Assembly: GCA_947498785.1 (NCBI GenBank)
Contig: CANMLS010000018.1
Location: 1-64,000 of the forward strand
Direction: 5' to 3'
DNA from: an uncultured Aquimarina sp.
GTDB lineage: Bacteria > Bacteroidota > Bacteroidia > Flavobacteriales > Flavobacteriaceae
Length of the DNA stretch: 64,000 nt
Shown: one piece after another, positions 7,853 through 16,331 of the stretch
Numbering within the stretch: position 1 is the stretch's first letter
Layout: every line of letters starts with the position of its first letter
Position numbers and translations under genes: made by a program
The notes under the pieces: model-generated
Told to the model about the DNA's origin: nothing
Seen by the model: the letters and a program-made list of their open reading frames with translations, nothing else
Database searches by the model: none

Positions 7853-8947
7853 ATGTTTGGAACTGAAATGCATTTTACTACATTTGTTATTCTGATTTTC
7901 CAAACATTGGTCTTATTTGCTCAATTGCTATTTTATTTGTCCAGACCTAATGACCGCTCTCGATTAAGATTCCTTATTCTTATCATTACATATATTCTAT
8001 ACAATTTTTTCTCTGGTATCTATCCAGATGAACAGTTTTTGATTAAAGTGTTCTTACAGAATATTATTGCTTATTTGGTTGGGATTATAGTAGTGGTCTA
8101 TTTCGTCTATTATATATACAAAGAGTTTGATACTTATCCATTTAAATATTTTGATGTCAAAACGCTATTTTTTGTTTTAATCACTTCGTTTATACTTCTA
8201 TTTATAGTACCATATTATATTTCGGGTAACTTATCGCTCTCCAGAAAGATTTTTATTTCAATCCCGTTGATGATTTCTTTCGCTTTTGTATATCAAATTG
8301 GCAATGAGTTGATAAGAATTTATAAAAATTCAAGCGCCTCGAAATCTAAATATTATAAATATAGAGTAGTTTCAGGTTATTTAGGGTTGTTTACTTTATC
8401 CCTTATGCCTGTCATTGTAGCTTTTGGCGATTATCAAAGTATCGAGCAACCAGTAGTAAATTTCGGATTTATTATAATGATGACGGTTTACATTTTTGAT
8501 TTTGTTCAAGAGGCAAAACAAGAAGCAATAATCTTAATGGAAGTTGAGCAAAAAGGTAAAAATCACACTAAGACTAAAGAAATAGAAATTCCAAAAGACA
8601 TAGTTGCCAATATTCTTAATAATCTAAAAAAATTCGAGGATAAAGAAGAGTTTTTAAAAGGAAAAATAACAACGGTTAATTTATCTAAAAAATTCAACAC
8701 AAATTCTAAATATCTTTCTAAAGTTGTACACTCGTACAAGAATAAGACTTTTACGGAATATGTAAATGAACTAAAAATCAATTACATCATTAATAGATTA
8801 AAGCAGGATAAGAAATTTAAGCATTATACACTAAGGGCTATTGCAAAAGAAGTAGGATTTAATACAACCGAAGCTTTTGCCCAAGCTTTTTATAAACAGG
8901 AAAAGATTAAGTTTTCAGATTACTTGAAAAAAGTAAGGAACCAGTAG
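7853..8947 (+). CDS. Membrane-anchored AraC-family transcriptional regulator
   Basis: 364 aa. About seven hydrophobic segments fill residues 8-220 (for example FVILIFQTLVLFAQLLFYL and TLFFVLITSFILLFIVPYY). An AraC/XylS double HTH domain covers residues 265-364: TVNLSKKFNTNSKYLSKVVHSYKNKTFTEYVNELKINYIINRL, then LRAIAKEVGFNTTEAFAQAFYKQEKIKFSDYL. This layout is common in Flavobacteriia and suggests a membrane sensor acting directly on DNA. It may regulate the acetyltransferase gene upstream through the inverted repeat at 7127-7160 (inference). Confidence 0.85.
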   Translation: MFGTEMHFTTFVILIFQTLVLFAQLLFYLSRPNDRSRLRFLILIITYILYNFFSGIYPDEQFLIKVFLQNIIAYLVGIIVVVYFVYYIYKEFDTYPFKYFDVKTLFFVLITSFILLFIVPYYISGNLSLSRKIFISIPLMISFAFVYQIGNELIRIYKNSSASKSKYYKYRVVSGYLGLFTLSLMPVIVAFGDYQSIEQPVVNFGFIIMMTVYIFDFVQEAKQEAIILMEVEQKGKNHTKTKEIEIPKDIVANILNNLKKFEDKEEFLKGKITTVNLSKKFNTNSKYLSKVVHSYKNKTFTEYVNELKINYIINRLKQDKKFKHYTLRAIAKEVGFNTTEAFAQAFYKQEKIKFSDYLKKVRNQ

Positions 8948-8965
8948 GGATATTTTTTAAAATTT

Positions 8966-10210
8966 TCAGGAAACCTTTTCTTCGTTTTGTTGTGAAAGAC
9001 GGTTCATTTTGTTTTTAAGAATTTGCATATCCTCACTAATTTTTTGGTCTAAAATCTTTGCATAATGTTGTGTAGTTCTAAGCGAATTGTGACCAAGCAT
9101 TTTACTTACAGACTCAATCGGTACACCATTAGAAAGCGTAACGGTTGTAGCAAATGTATGTCGGGCCAAATGAAAAGTCAAATTCTTATTGATTTCACAT
9201 AAATCTGCTATTTCTTTAAGGTAGGCGTTCATCTTTTGGTTACTCAAAACTGGTAGTAACGTATCTTCATTTGTCACATTAGAGGTGTTTTTGTATTTTT
9301 CGATAATCAGTGCAGCGGTAGGTAAAATAGGTATACTACTTCGCGTGTTCGTCTTAGTTCGATTAATTTTAATCCAGATTTCTCCATCAAGACCTAGAAC
9401 TAAGTCATTTGCAGACAATTTCTTCACATCGGCGTAAGCCAATCCGGTAAAACAGCAAAATAAGAAAATATCTTTTACTTGATCTAATCGCTTAGTGTGC
9501 AAATCCTTTTCGGTCATTCTTTGAATTTCCTCTTTAGTCAAAAACTCGCGTTCGACAATTCTCAGTTTTGCTTTCCAATGTAAAAAAGGATCTTTACTAA
9601 TCCACTCATTTGCATGAGCAATTCTAATTATTTTTTTAAAATTAGTGATATATTTCATCGCTGTGTTGTGGCTACAACTTCGCTCAGTTTTTAGATAATA
9701 TTCGAATCCTTTGATAAATTTAAAATCAACTTCCTTAACTGAAATATCCTTTACATTAAATTGAAATATTATGTAATCTTCGATATGTTTTTTTGCTGTT
9801 TTGTATCGTGTAACTGTACCGGGTGCAAAATCTTTTCCTATTAGTTTTTCGACTTTTTTATTATGCTCTTGAAAGATTTCAAGTAGCATTCTTCGTTTAT
9901 CGCTTCTTCCAAGATATATATTTTTAACAATCTCTGCAGTAATTAAAGCATCTTCTTTAGAAAGTCTCTCTTGAATTTGATGAATCTTATGTCGAATGGA
10001 ACCCATATATCTATTTAATTCACGAACGTTCGATGTAGTGCCTCTTATTTTACCTGCATCGGAATTCCATTTAGTTAAAAGGACTTTTCGTCCTATACTA
10101 AACTCACTACGTTTTCCATCTACCGTTATTCTTGAATAAATAGGAATCATACCATCTTTATCAATATTACTTCCTTTAGGGTAGAATAAGACAGAAAATG
10201 TGGGTTGCAT
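8966..10210 (-). CDS. Tyrosine recombinase/integrase, CTnDOT-like
   Basis: 414 aa in the usual three parts: an N-terminal arm-binding domain (SVLFYPKGSNIDKDGMIPIY, typical of Bacteroidetes integrases), a SAM-like core-binding domain (about 110-210) and a catalytic domain. In the catalytic domain the position usually held by the first Arg reads FTGLAYADV, so that Arg is missing, as known for IntDOT. The HLARHTFAT box supplies HxxR, LGHNSLRTTQHYAK supplies the second His and the catalytic Tyr. The gene starts 239 bp from the tmRNA 3' end, which marks the likely attachment site. Confidence 0.9.
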   Translation of the reverse strand: MQPTFSVLFYPKGSNIDKDGMIPIYSRITVDGKRSEFSIGRKVLLTKWNSDAGKIRGTTSNVRELNRYMGSIRHKIHQIQERLSKEDALITAEIVKNIYLGRSDKRRMLLEIFQEHNKKVEKLIGKDFAPGTVTRYKTAKKHIEDYIIFQFNVKDISVKEVDFKFIKGFEYYLKTERSCSHNTAMKYITNFKKIIRIAHANEWISKDPFLHWKAKLRIVEREFLTKEEIQRMTEKDLHTKRLDQVKDIFLFCCFTGLAYADVKKLSANDLVLGLDGEIWIKINRTKTNTRSSIPILPTAALIIEKYKNTSNVTNEDTLLPVLSNQKMNAYLKEIADLCEINKNLTFHLARHTFATTVTLSNGVPIESVSKMLGHNSLRTTQHYAKILDQKISEDMQILKNKMNRLSQQNEEKVS

Positions 10211-10212
10211 AG

Positions 10213-10380
10213 GTGCTTGTTTTTTAAATACGTTTAAAGATACAAAAATAATTTTTAAAAATAATCATAACGTATTGTATAACAGGTTTTAATAAGTGAT
10301 TGAGTGCTTGTTTTTGTTTGTATTTTTAAGCACCGAATAAAGCACTTTTTATTTGATATTATATGATTTCATTTGATATT
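10213..10380. repeat. Short direct and inverted repeats upstream of the integrase (candidate arm-type sites)
   Basis: GTGCTTGTTTTT is repeated exactly at 10213-10224 and 10304-10315. The inverse of its core, AAGCAC, appears at 10328-10333, and AAAGCACTT at 10339-10347. ATTTGATATT is repeated at 10351-10360 and 10371-10380. All lie between the integrase start and the tmRNA 3' end, where arm-binding sites of an att region are expected. Binding is inferred from position only. Confidence 0.4.
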
Positions 10381-10391
10381 AAAAGAAAATT

Positions 10392-10425
10392 AAAAAGCCC
10401 ATAAACATAGTATTTATAGGCTTTT
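10392..10425 (-). terminator. Intrinsic terminator downstream of tmRNA
   Basis: A stem of AAAAGCCYATAAA type with a 7-nt loop (one mismatch, a G-U pair on the minus strand) followed by T-rich sequence on the minus strand, about 25 nt past the tmRNA 3' end. Confidence 0.6.
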
Positions 10426-10448
10426 GAAGGAATTTGGTTAATTCCTAG

Positions 10449-10845
10449 TGGAGTCGGAGGGATTCGAACCCTCGTCCAAACAAGTAATACAACAGCTTTC
10501 TACACGCTTAGTTTTTGTTTAATTTTCGACGATAGGAAAGACCAAAAACCGCCAACTTATCGCTTATTCTCAATTAAGTTTCAAAATTATATCAAGATCC
10601 TATAACTTCTAGGTTTACTTTTACGATACCTCATGATCAATCGCCGTAAACCAAGGCTCTTGAGAGGTATCCTGCTTGTTCACCTTGTGAACCGAGGCAC
10701 TATCCTACTAAAATTCAGATTATGCAGCTAGGGCGTAGTTATTCTCGCCGTTTAAAAAAGGTGAAATATGATATTTACGAGCTATATCCCAGCGCTCGAC
10801 GTGCTTACCACTCTATTAATCTCGCTGTCAAAACCAGTCGACCCC
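10449..10845 (-). ncRNA. ssrA: tmRNA (ssrA)
   Basis: The 5' end begins GGGGTCGACTGGTTTTGACAGC and the 3' end carries a T-arm (GAGGG TTCGAAT CCCTC) and acceptor strand CGACTCC plus discriminator A. The two acceptor strands pair over 7 bp, with one G-U. The CCA tail is not encoded (genomic CTA follows). The tag reading frame is at 10720-10749 on the minus strand and reads GENNYALAA then TAA, the form expected for Bacteroidetes. It rescues stalled ribosomes and tags incomplete proteins for proteolysis. The 3' end also seems to serve as the attachment site of the integrative element to its left. Confidence 0.97.
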
Positions 10846-10871
10846 AATAGTATTTGTTTCAATTTGATCAC

Positions 10872-10879
10872 CAAATATA
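10872..10879 (-). promoter_or_regulatory. Candidate -7 box of the tmRNA gene
   Basis: TATATTTG on the minus strand, an exact match to TAnnTTTG, 27 nt before the mature tmRNA 5' end. A short leader would then be removed by RNase P. No clear TTG sits at the proper upstream distance. Confidence 0.4.
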
Positions 10880-10995
10880 GATAATACAGAACTACTATTT
10901 ATAATTTGATTAAAAAATCAAAGGTCGGCAAAGATACGCATAATTGTCATATCTTTAACCGCAATTTTAAATCACAAAAAACATACCAATTATAT

Positions 10996-12204
10996 ATGAC
11001 TAAGTTCGGTATTATTAAAGAACGAAAAAATCCCCCAGATCGTCGTGTAGTTTTCTCTCCAAATGGCTTGTTATCAGTAATAAATAAATTTCCAAATGCT
11101 TCTTTTAATGTAGAGTGTTCTGATGTTAGAATTTTTGGAGATAAAGCATATAGAAAAGCGGGGTTTACAGTGTCAGAAGATCTGTCAGATTGTGATGTAT
11201 TACTTGGAGTTAAAGAGGTTCCTATTTCTGCTTTGATCCCTAATAAGAAATATTTTTTCTTTTCACACACTATAAAAAAACAACCCTATAATAGGGATCT
11301 TCTTAATGCAATTCTCAAAAAAAACATAGAACTTTATGATCATGAGGTAGTTGTCGGTTATAACGGATTTAGATTAATTGGTTTTGGAAAATATGCAGGG
11401 ATTGTAGGAGCATATAATGGATTTAGGGCATGGGGTCTTAAATATAATACATTCAACCTTCCAAAAGCAGAAACCCTTAGTGATCAAAAAGCATTAGAAT
11501 TAGAATTATCTAATATTAAGCTTCCAAATATAAAAATTGTACTTACAGGAAATGGTAAAGTTGGTGGAGGGGCTAAAGAGATTTTGGATGCTATGAGTAT
11601 CAGAGAAGTAACAGTAGAGGAATATTTAAAGACTACCTTTGATGAGCCAGTGTATGTGCAGATTGATGTTTTGGACTATTGTAAACGAAAAGATGGGAAA
11701 ATACTTGATAGAAATGATTTCTATAAGAATTCAATAGAATATAAGAGTGATTTTATGCGATTTGCAAAAGTAAGTGATATGTATATAGCAGGTCATTTTT
11801 TTGGTGATGGAGCTCCTTTTATTTTTACTCGAAATGATGCAAAATCTAGGGATTTTAAAATCAAATTGGTAGCAGACATTTCATGTGATATTGATGGTCC
11901 TGTGGCAAGTACAATCAGATCCTCTACAATAGAAGATCCTGTTTATGGTTACGATCCAGAAACCGAAACCGAAATTGATTTTACAGACCCAAAAGCAATA
12001 ACGGTAATGGCAGTTGATAATTTACCGTGTGAGTTACCTAAGGACGCTAGTGAAGGATTTGGAGAAATGTTTTTGGCATCAGTAATTCCAGCTTTTTTTA
12101 ATGAAGATAAAGACGGTATTTTGGAAAGAGCAAGAATGACCCAAGGAGGAAGATTAACTGAAAGGTATAGTTATCTTCAGGATTATGTAGATGGTAAAGA
12201 GTAA
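10996..12204 (+). CDS. Alanine dehydrogenase / lysine-forming saccharopine dehydrogenase-like oxidoreductase
   Basis: 402 aa. The N-terminal domain has the PNT/alanine dehydrogenase pattern (GIIKERKNPPDRRVVFSP, then DVLLGVKEVP), followed by a nucleotide-binding segment (IKIVLTGNGKVGGGAKEILDAM, GxGxVG type) near residue 205. The C-terminal part (LVADISCDIDGPVASTIRSSTIEDPVYGYDP) is like LYS1-type saccharopine dehydrogenases, which act on amino acids with NAD(P). The substrate cannot be fixed by eye. The start was placed at MTKFGIIKERK because the 30 residues from an upstream alternative start are basic and unlike the family. pyrF follows 27 nt downstream. Confidence 0.7.
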   Translation: MTKFGIIKERKNPPDRRVVFSPNGLLSVINKFPNASFNVECSDVRIFGDKAYRKAGFTVSEDLSDCDVLLGVKEVPISALIPNKKYFFFSHTIKKQPYNRDLLNAILKKNIELYDHEVVVGYNGFRLIGFGKYAGIVGAYNGFRAWGLKYNTFNLPKAETLSDQKALELELSNIKLPNIKIVLTGNGKVGGGAKEILDAMSIREVTVEEYLKTTFDEPVYVQIDVLDYCKRKDGKILDRNDFYKNSIEYKSDFMRFAKVSDMYIAGHFFGDGAPFIFTRNDAKSRDFKIKLVADISCDIDGPVASTIRSSTIEDPVYGYDPETETEIDFTDPKAITVMAVDNLPCELPKDASEGFGEMFLASVIPAFFNEDKDGILERARMTQGGRLTERYSYLQDYVDGKE

Positions 12205-12231
12205 TAATCAATAAATAGATTTAGTACAATT

Positions 12232-13053
12232 ATGACAACTCAGGAACTTGTTGCACAAATACACAAGAAAAAATCATTTTTATGTATTGGTTTAGATGTC
12301 GATTTACATAAAATCCCTAAGCATGTATTAGAAAAAGAAGATCCCATTTTTGAGTTTAATAAAGCAATTATAGATGCTACTCACCATCTTACAGTTGCAT
12401 ATAAACCCAATACAGCTTTTTATGAAGCTTATGGTATCAAAGGTTGGAAATCTTTAGAAAAAACGATTGTTTATTTAAACAAAAATTACCCTGATATTTT
12501 TACAATTGCAGATGCCAAACGAGGTGATATTGGAAATACAAGTACGATGTATGCCAAAGCTTTTTTTGAAGATTTAGAATTTGATTCTGTTACCATTGCT
12601 CCATATATGGGTAAGGATTCTGTAGAACCGTTTTTGGCTTTTGAGAATAAGCATACTATACTTTTAGCATTGACATCTAATCAAGGAGCTTTCGACTTTC
12701 AGACAAAAGATGTTGAAGGAAAAGAATTGTATAAACAAGTACTAGAAACCTCTAAGTCCTATGTGAATTCAGAAAATTTAATGTATGTTGTAGGTGCTAC
12801 AAAGGCAGAATACTTGTCAGACATAAGAAAAATTATTCCTCATAGTTTTTTATTGGTTCCGGGAGTAGGGGCACAAGGTGGAAACTTACAGGAGGTATGT
12901 AAATATGGATTAAATGATCAAATAGGGTTATTGATTAATTCATCCAGAGGAATTATTTATGCATCAAACGGAATCAATTATGATGAAGCTGCAGCAAATA
13001 AGGCAAGTGAATTACAAAAACAAATGCAAGAAATTCTGAAAGAAACAAAGTAA
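12232..13053 (+). CDS. pyrF: Orotidine-5'-phosphate decarboxylase
   Basis: 273 aa, the length of the type 2 PyrF family. [10 protein letters not shown] near residue 20 and the catalytic box [22 protein letters not shown] near residue 93 carry the Lys/Asp active-site set, and VPGVGAQGG near residue 208 binds phosphate. It converts OMP to UMP, the last step of de novo pyrimidine synthesis, in the cytoplasm. It follows the dehydrogenase gene at short distance and ends in a strong terminator. Confidence 0.95.
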   Translation: MTTQELVAQIHKKKSFLCIGLDVDLHKIPKHVLEKEDPIFEFNKAIIDATHHLTVAYKPNTAFYEAYGIKGWKSLEKTIVYLNKNYPDIFTIADAKRGDIGNTSTMYAKAFFEDLEFDSVTIAPYMGKDSVEPFLAFENKHTILLALTSNQGAFDFQTKDVEGKELYKQVLETSKSYVNSENLMYVVGATKAEYLSDIRKIIPHSFLLVPGVGAQGGNLQEVCKYGLNDQIGLLINSSRGIIYASNGINYDEAAANKASELQKQMQEILKETK

Positions 13054-13054
13054 A

Positions 13055-13101
13055 AAAAAGGAACAAGATGGATATGAATATGAAAATCCTTGTTCCTTTT
13101 T
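13055..13101. terminator. Strong bidirectional intrinsic terminator after pyrF
   Basis: A perfect 13-bp stem, AAAAAGGAACAAG (13055-13067) against CTTGTTCCTTTTT (13089-13101), with a 21-nt loop. It starts right after the pyrF stop codon and also fits the small minus-strand gene that converges on it. Confidence 0.85.
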
Positions 13102-13113
13102 CAATAAATAGAA

Positions 13114-13230
13114 CTAACGTCTATTTGCGTTAAACACTTGTTTGGCATATCCAAATAATCCATAAGCAATAAACAGTATGAAAAATGGCATTATACCATA
13201 GAAGATGATGTTTGGTAATATTGAATTCAT
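13114..13230 (-). CDS. Small single-pass membrane protein
   Basis: 38 aa. Reading starts MNSILPNIIFYG, a hydrophobic stretch IMPFFILFIAYGLFGYA spans the membrane, and the tail KQVFNANRR is basic, as expected for a cytoplasmic end. It converges on pyrF and ends next to the shared terminator at 13055-13101, which supports a real transcript. Function unknown; I do not recognise a named family. Confidence 0.55.
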   Translation of the reverse strand: MNSILPNIIFYGIMPFFILFIAYGLFGYAKQVFNANRR

Positions 13231-13362
13231 AGCCCCAAAATTTTAATTATTAATCTTTCTAATGTAGGGAATTTATCACTAAAAACCTATTTTAACAACT
13301 TGATATTTAGATATTTAATCTTTTTTTATGATTTATTTATATTACATTTAAGAATATAGGGT

Positions 13363-14145
13363 ATGGTTTACATTGATCAATTAGGAAGAAAAATAGAACT
13401 ATGGAATGTTCCACAGAGAATAATTTCTTTGGTTCCTTCACAAACAGAACTATTAGTTTCTTTAGGATTAATAGATAGTATTGTCGGAGTAACTAAATTT
13501 TGTGTACACCCTGTGTCCATAAGAAGTCAGAGAATCAATGTTGGGGGGACTAAAAAAGTGAATTTTAATAAAATCAAAAAGCTGAATCCCGATATTATCC
13601 TTTGTAATAAAGAGGAGAATACAAAAGAGATTGTAGAGAGGTTACAAAGTAAATACCCTGTTCATGTTTCTGATATTTATTCTGTATCTGAAGCTTTAGA
13701 AATGATTAAACAATATGGAGCGATTTTTGACAAAAAAATAGAAGCTAATAGACTTATCTCTAATATCAAAATTCAGAAAGTATCTTTTGATAATTTTGTA
13801 CTCAATAAGTCTAAAAAACGAGTGGCGTATTTTATATGGAGAAATCCATGGATGGTTGCAGGTAAGAACACATTTGTAGATTATATGCTTAACCTCAATG
13901 GCTTTGTTAATGTTTTTGGTAATGAAGATCGTTATCCCGAAATTTCTGAAGAAAAACTTAATGAAATTGAAAATTTGGATATGATTTTATTATCATCAGA
14001 ACCTTTTCCATTTTCAGAAAAGCATATAGAAGAGATAAAAACTATTGTTCCCAATACCAGAGTTGTTCTTGTAGACGGAGAATATTTTTCATGGTATGGT
14101 TCGCGTTTAATATATGCATTTTCGTATTTTAGAACGCTTCATTGA
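13363..14145 (+). CDS. BtuF-like helical-backbone metal/cobalamin receptor
   Basis: 260 aa. It shows the periplasmic-binding-protein class III layout: RIISLVPSQTELLVSLGL at the N-terminus, VGGTKKVNFNKIKKLNPDIILCNKEEN near residue 60, a long linking helix around residue 115-145, and a second lobe ending in VLVDGEYFSWYGSRL. BtuF proteins bind vitamin B12 for ABC import. No signal peptide is visible, so a cytoplasmic place or a helper role is possible; such leaderless forms are common in Flavobacteriia. No ABC permease is nearby. Confidence 0.7.
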   Translation: MVYIDQLGRKIELWNVPQRIISLVPSQTELLVSLGLIDSIVGVTKFCVHPVSIRSQRINVGGTKKVNFNKIKKLNPDIILCNKEENTKEIVERLQSKYPVHVSDIYSVSEALEMIKQYGAIFDKKIEANRLISNIKIQKVSFDNFVLNKSKKRVAYFIWRNPWMVAGKNTFVDYMLNLNGFVNVFGNEDRYPEISEEKLNEIENLDMILLSSEPFPFSEKHIEEIKTIVPNTRVVLVDGEYFSWYGSRLIYAFSYFRTLH

Positions 14146-14203
14146 CCTGTTTTTTTCAAGTAAATCAAAGTTTAAAGACATAAACATTTCTATATAAATA
14201 CTT

Positions 14204-14272
14204 AATCTAAAATAAGATTTTATGCTTTATTTTAGATTGTATGCATATTATACAAAATAAGTTATATTTTTG
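14204..14272 (+). promoter_or_regulatory. 12-bp inverted repeat followed by a promoter of the hydrolase gene
   Basis: AATCTAAAATAA (14204-14215) and TTATTTTAGATT (14227-14238) form a perfect inverted repeat, either a weak terminator for the preceding gene or an operator. TATTTTTG at 14265-14272 matches the -7 box exactly and would start transcription about 15 nt before the TTG start codon at 14296. Confidence 0.4.
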
Positions 14273-14295
14273 ACGTTCTTAAAAAAACATACTTA

Positions 14296-15075
14296 TTGCT
14301 TAATTATTCAGTATATAAACATCCTAAAAGTACAGTGTGGGTAACTTTTGTTCATGGAGCTGGAGGTAGTTCTTCTATTTGGTTTAAACAGGTACGAGAA
14401 TTTAGAAAACATTTCAATATATTATTATTAGATCTTAGAGGACACGGTAATTCTAAACCAGCTCTTAAAGATGCTTTTAATTCTAAGTATACTTTTGATT
14501 CGATAACAGATGATATTGTAGAGGTTATTGATAAAGAAAAGATTGAGAAATCTCACTTTGTTGGTATCTCCTTAGGAACAATATTGATTAGAAATTTAGC
14601 AGAAAAATATCCTGATCGTGTATTCAGTATGATTATGGGAGGAGCAATCATGAAATTAAATTTTAGATCTCAGGTTTTGATGCGATTAGGTGTTGTATTT
14701 AAATCTGTAGTTCCTTATATGATGCTTTATAAGTTATTTGCTTTTATCATCATGCCCAAGAAAAACCATAAACAATCTAGGTTATTGTTTGCCAATGAAG
14801 CAAAAAAATTATATCAAAAAGAATTTATTCGTTGGTTTAGGTTGACTTCTGAGATTAATCCTTTATTGCGTTTCTTTAGAGATAAAGATATTAATATTCG
14901 TACACTTTATATGATGGGAGAAGAAGATCATCTTTTCTTACCTACCATAAAAAAAGTAGTATCTACTCATAAGTTTTCAGAATTACTAGTGATTAAAAAT
15001 TCTGGTCACGTTGTTAATGTAGAACAACCAGAGGTATTCAATAAAGAATCAATAGCATTTATTGGTCAGTTTTAG
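14296..15075 (+). CDS. Alpha/beta hydrolase
   Basis: 259 aa. The oxyanion region is FVHGAGGSSSIW near residue 18, then LDLRGHGNSKP near residue 46, the nucleophile elbow FVGISLGTILI (GxSxG type) near residue 92, and the catalytic His in NSGHVVNVEQP close to the C-terminus. The substrate is unknown. The start is a TTG codon; no ATG is found before the first conserved block, and the promoter at 14265-14272 leaves room only for a short leader, which supports TTG. Confidence 0.8.
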   Translation: MLNYSVYKHPKSTVWVTFVHGAGGSSSIWFKQVREFRKHFNILLLDLRGHGNSKPALKDAFNSKYTFDSITDDIVEVIDKEKIEKSHFVGISLGTILIRNLAEKYPDRVFSMIMGGAIMKLNFRSQVLMRLGVVFKSVVPYMMLYKLFAFIIMPKKNHKQSRLLFANEAKKLYQKEFIRWFRLTSEINPLLRFFRDKDINIRTLYMMGEEDHLFLPTIKKVVSTHKFSELLVIKNSGHVVNVEQPEVFNKESIAFIGQF

Positions 15076-15085
15076 ACAACTTCGG

Positions 15086-15256
15086 TTATTGCTCTTCAAT
15101 TTGTTTTATCTGCATCATGATTTTACCTGCTTTTTCATGTAGTTTATCACTTTTGGGTTTATCTTTAAGTGCTAATTTATATGAAGTCTTCATCAGTTTG
15201 CAATAATTACTTTGCAATTTTTGTAGTTCGTTTTTATTTCTAAACCAGGCAAACAT
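15086..15256 (-). CDS. Lacal_2735 family small protein
   Basis: 56 aa, MFAWFRNKNELQKLQSNYCK then LMKTSYKLAL, ending KIMMQIKQIEEQ. The start MF-x-x-F-K/R-x-K-x-E and the two helical heptad-like stretches match the small flavobacterial family named Lacal_2735 as I remember it. Function unknown; it is predicted to be all-helical and cytoplasmic. It converges on the hydrolase gene, with only 10 nt between the stop codons. Confidence 0.7.
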   Translation of the reverse strand: MFAWFRNKNELQKLQSNYCKLMKTSYKLALKDKPKSDKLHEKAGKIMMQIKQIEEQ

Positions 15257-15570
15257 TTTTTATTCTATTGTATTAATACTGCAAAAATACCAGTTAAAAA
15301 GAAACGCTATTCTTAATTATGAGTTAACATTACCTAAAGTTGTAATAAATCAATTCATTTTGATTTTTTTTATTTGATCTAAAAATTGAGACTTTTTGCT
15401 TTGATAATGACTTTTTTGAGCTTCATAGGAGGCTTCTAGTCAATAAAAAGACTAGATATAAGTGAAGAAAGATAATTTTGAAAGAAATTGTAAAAAGTCA
15501 AGATAAATTCAATAAAAACAGATGTTTTACTTCATGTTTACTGTTTGGGTATAATAATTTGAGATAGATT
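15257..15570. other. 314-bp gap with a small nested inverted repeat
   Basis: No ORF with coding character. The only structure seen is CTAGTC (15436-15441) and GACTAG (15450-15455) enclosed by CTTCA (15421-15425) and TGAAG (15463-15467). The rest is AT-rich and holds the upstream region of the Lacal_2735 gene. Confidence 0.4.
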
Positions 15571-16281
15571 TTAATCTTGTAAAGCAAATACTTTTTTTAA
15601 TAAATCTGTTGTTCTGGAACTAAGCTTGGTTCTGATGTCTTTTTCTTCAACTGCAATCATGGTATACACGCCTTTAAGAGCTTCGTTAGTAACATAATCT
15701 GTTAGATCAGGATTAACATTATTTGTAAGAGGTATTGCATTGTATTTCTTAATGATACTAGACCAGATTTTATCAGCACCTACTTTGGAGAATGATTTGT
15801 TAATTACTGGGTTAAACTTTTGATACAGTTGACTCCGAGTTCTATTTTTTAGGTATGAAGTTGCGGCACTATCATTACCAAGAAGAATTTGTTTTGCATC
15901 AGTAAACGTAATTTGTTTTACAGCATTTATAAATATAGGTGTAGCTTCTTTTACAGCATCTTCTGCAGCTCGATTAAGTACTTTTAACCCTTCATCAGCA
16001 AGTTTACCTAGCCCAACATCCCTTAATGTCTTATCTACTTTTCTTAATTCCTGAGGAAGTAAAACCTTTACCAGTTGATTTCTGTAAAAACCATCTTTCA
16101 AGGTAAGTTTAGCAACTTGTTTATCAATTCCATTATCCAGAGCTTCTCTCAGTCCGTTAGCAATATCAATATTACTTATCCCAAAGCCTCCAGTAGTTTG
16201 AGGAAGACTGTTTACTACTTGCTGTAGTTCTGCACAGCTAGATAATATAAAGATACACAGTATAGCAATACATTTTTTCAT
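15571..16281 (-). CDS. DUF4197 lipoprotein
   Basis: 236 aa. A lipoprotein signal ends in FILSSCAEL with the acylated Cys near residue 16. The mature part carries DUF4197 features: IANGLREALDNGIDKQVAKL, DGFYRNQLVKVLLPQELRKVDKTLRDVGLG, and EALKGVYTMIAVEEKDIRTKLSSRTTDLLKKVF near the end. Function unknown; proteins of this family are mostly helical and periplasmic. It stands alone, with purU upstream on the same strand. Confidence 0.85.
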   Translation of the reverse strand: MKKCIAILCIFILSSCAELQQVVNSLPQTTGGFGISNIDIANGLREALDNGIDKQVAKLTLKDGFYRNQLVKVLLPQELRKVDKTLRDVGLGKLADEGLKVLNRAAEDAVKEATPIFINAVKQITFTDAKQILLGNDSAATSYLKNRTRSQLYQKFNPVINKSFSKVGADKIWSSIIKKYNAIPLTNNVNPDLTDYVTNEALKGVYTMIAVEEKDIRTKLSSRTTDLLKKVFALQD

Positions 16282-16331
16282 AGATGATTGAGTTATGAGG
16301 TTGTATTATAAGGCACTAATTTAAATAATAA

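Larger units (their letters stand above)
1..10449. mobile_element. Right part of an integrative (ICE-like) element at the ssrA 3' end
   Basis: A tyrosine integrase gene starts 239 bp from the 3' end of the tmRNA gene and reads away from it, the usual arrangement for an element inserted at a tmRNA 3' end. Between position 1 and the tmRNA lie RteC, a small HTH excisionase-like protein, a winged-helix protein and a DnaC-like ATPase, all typical of Bacteroidetes conjugative or mobilizable elements, with TrlF-like and nuclease-like cargo. No relaxase or tra genes are visible. A second copy of the tmRNA 3' end (the expected other att site) is not in the window, so the left end and total size are unknown. 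The boundary at the tmRNA is inferred. Confidence 0.7.
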
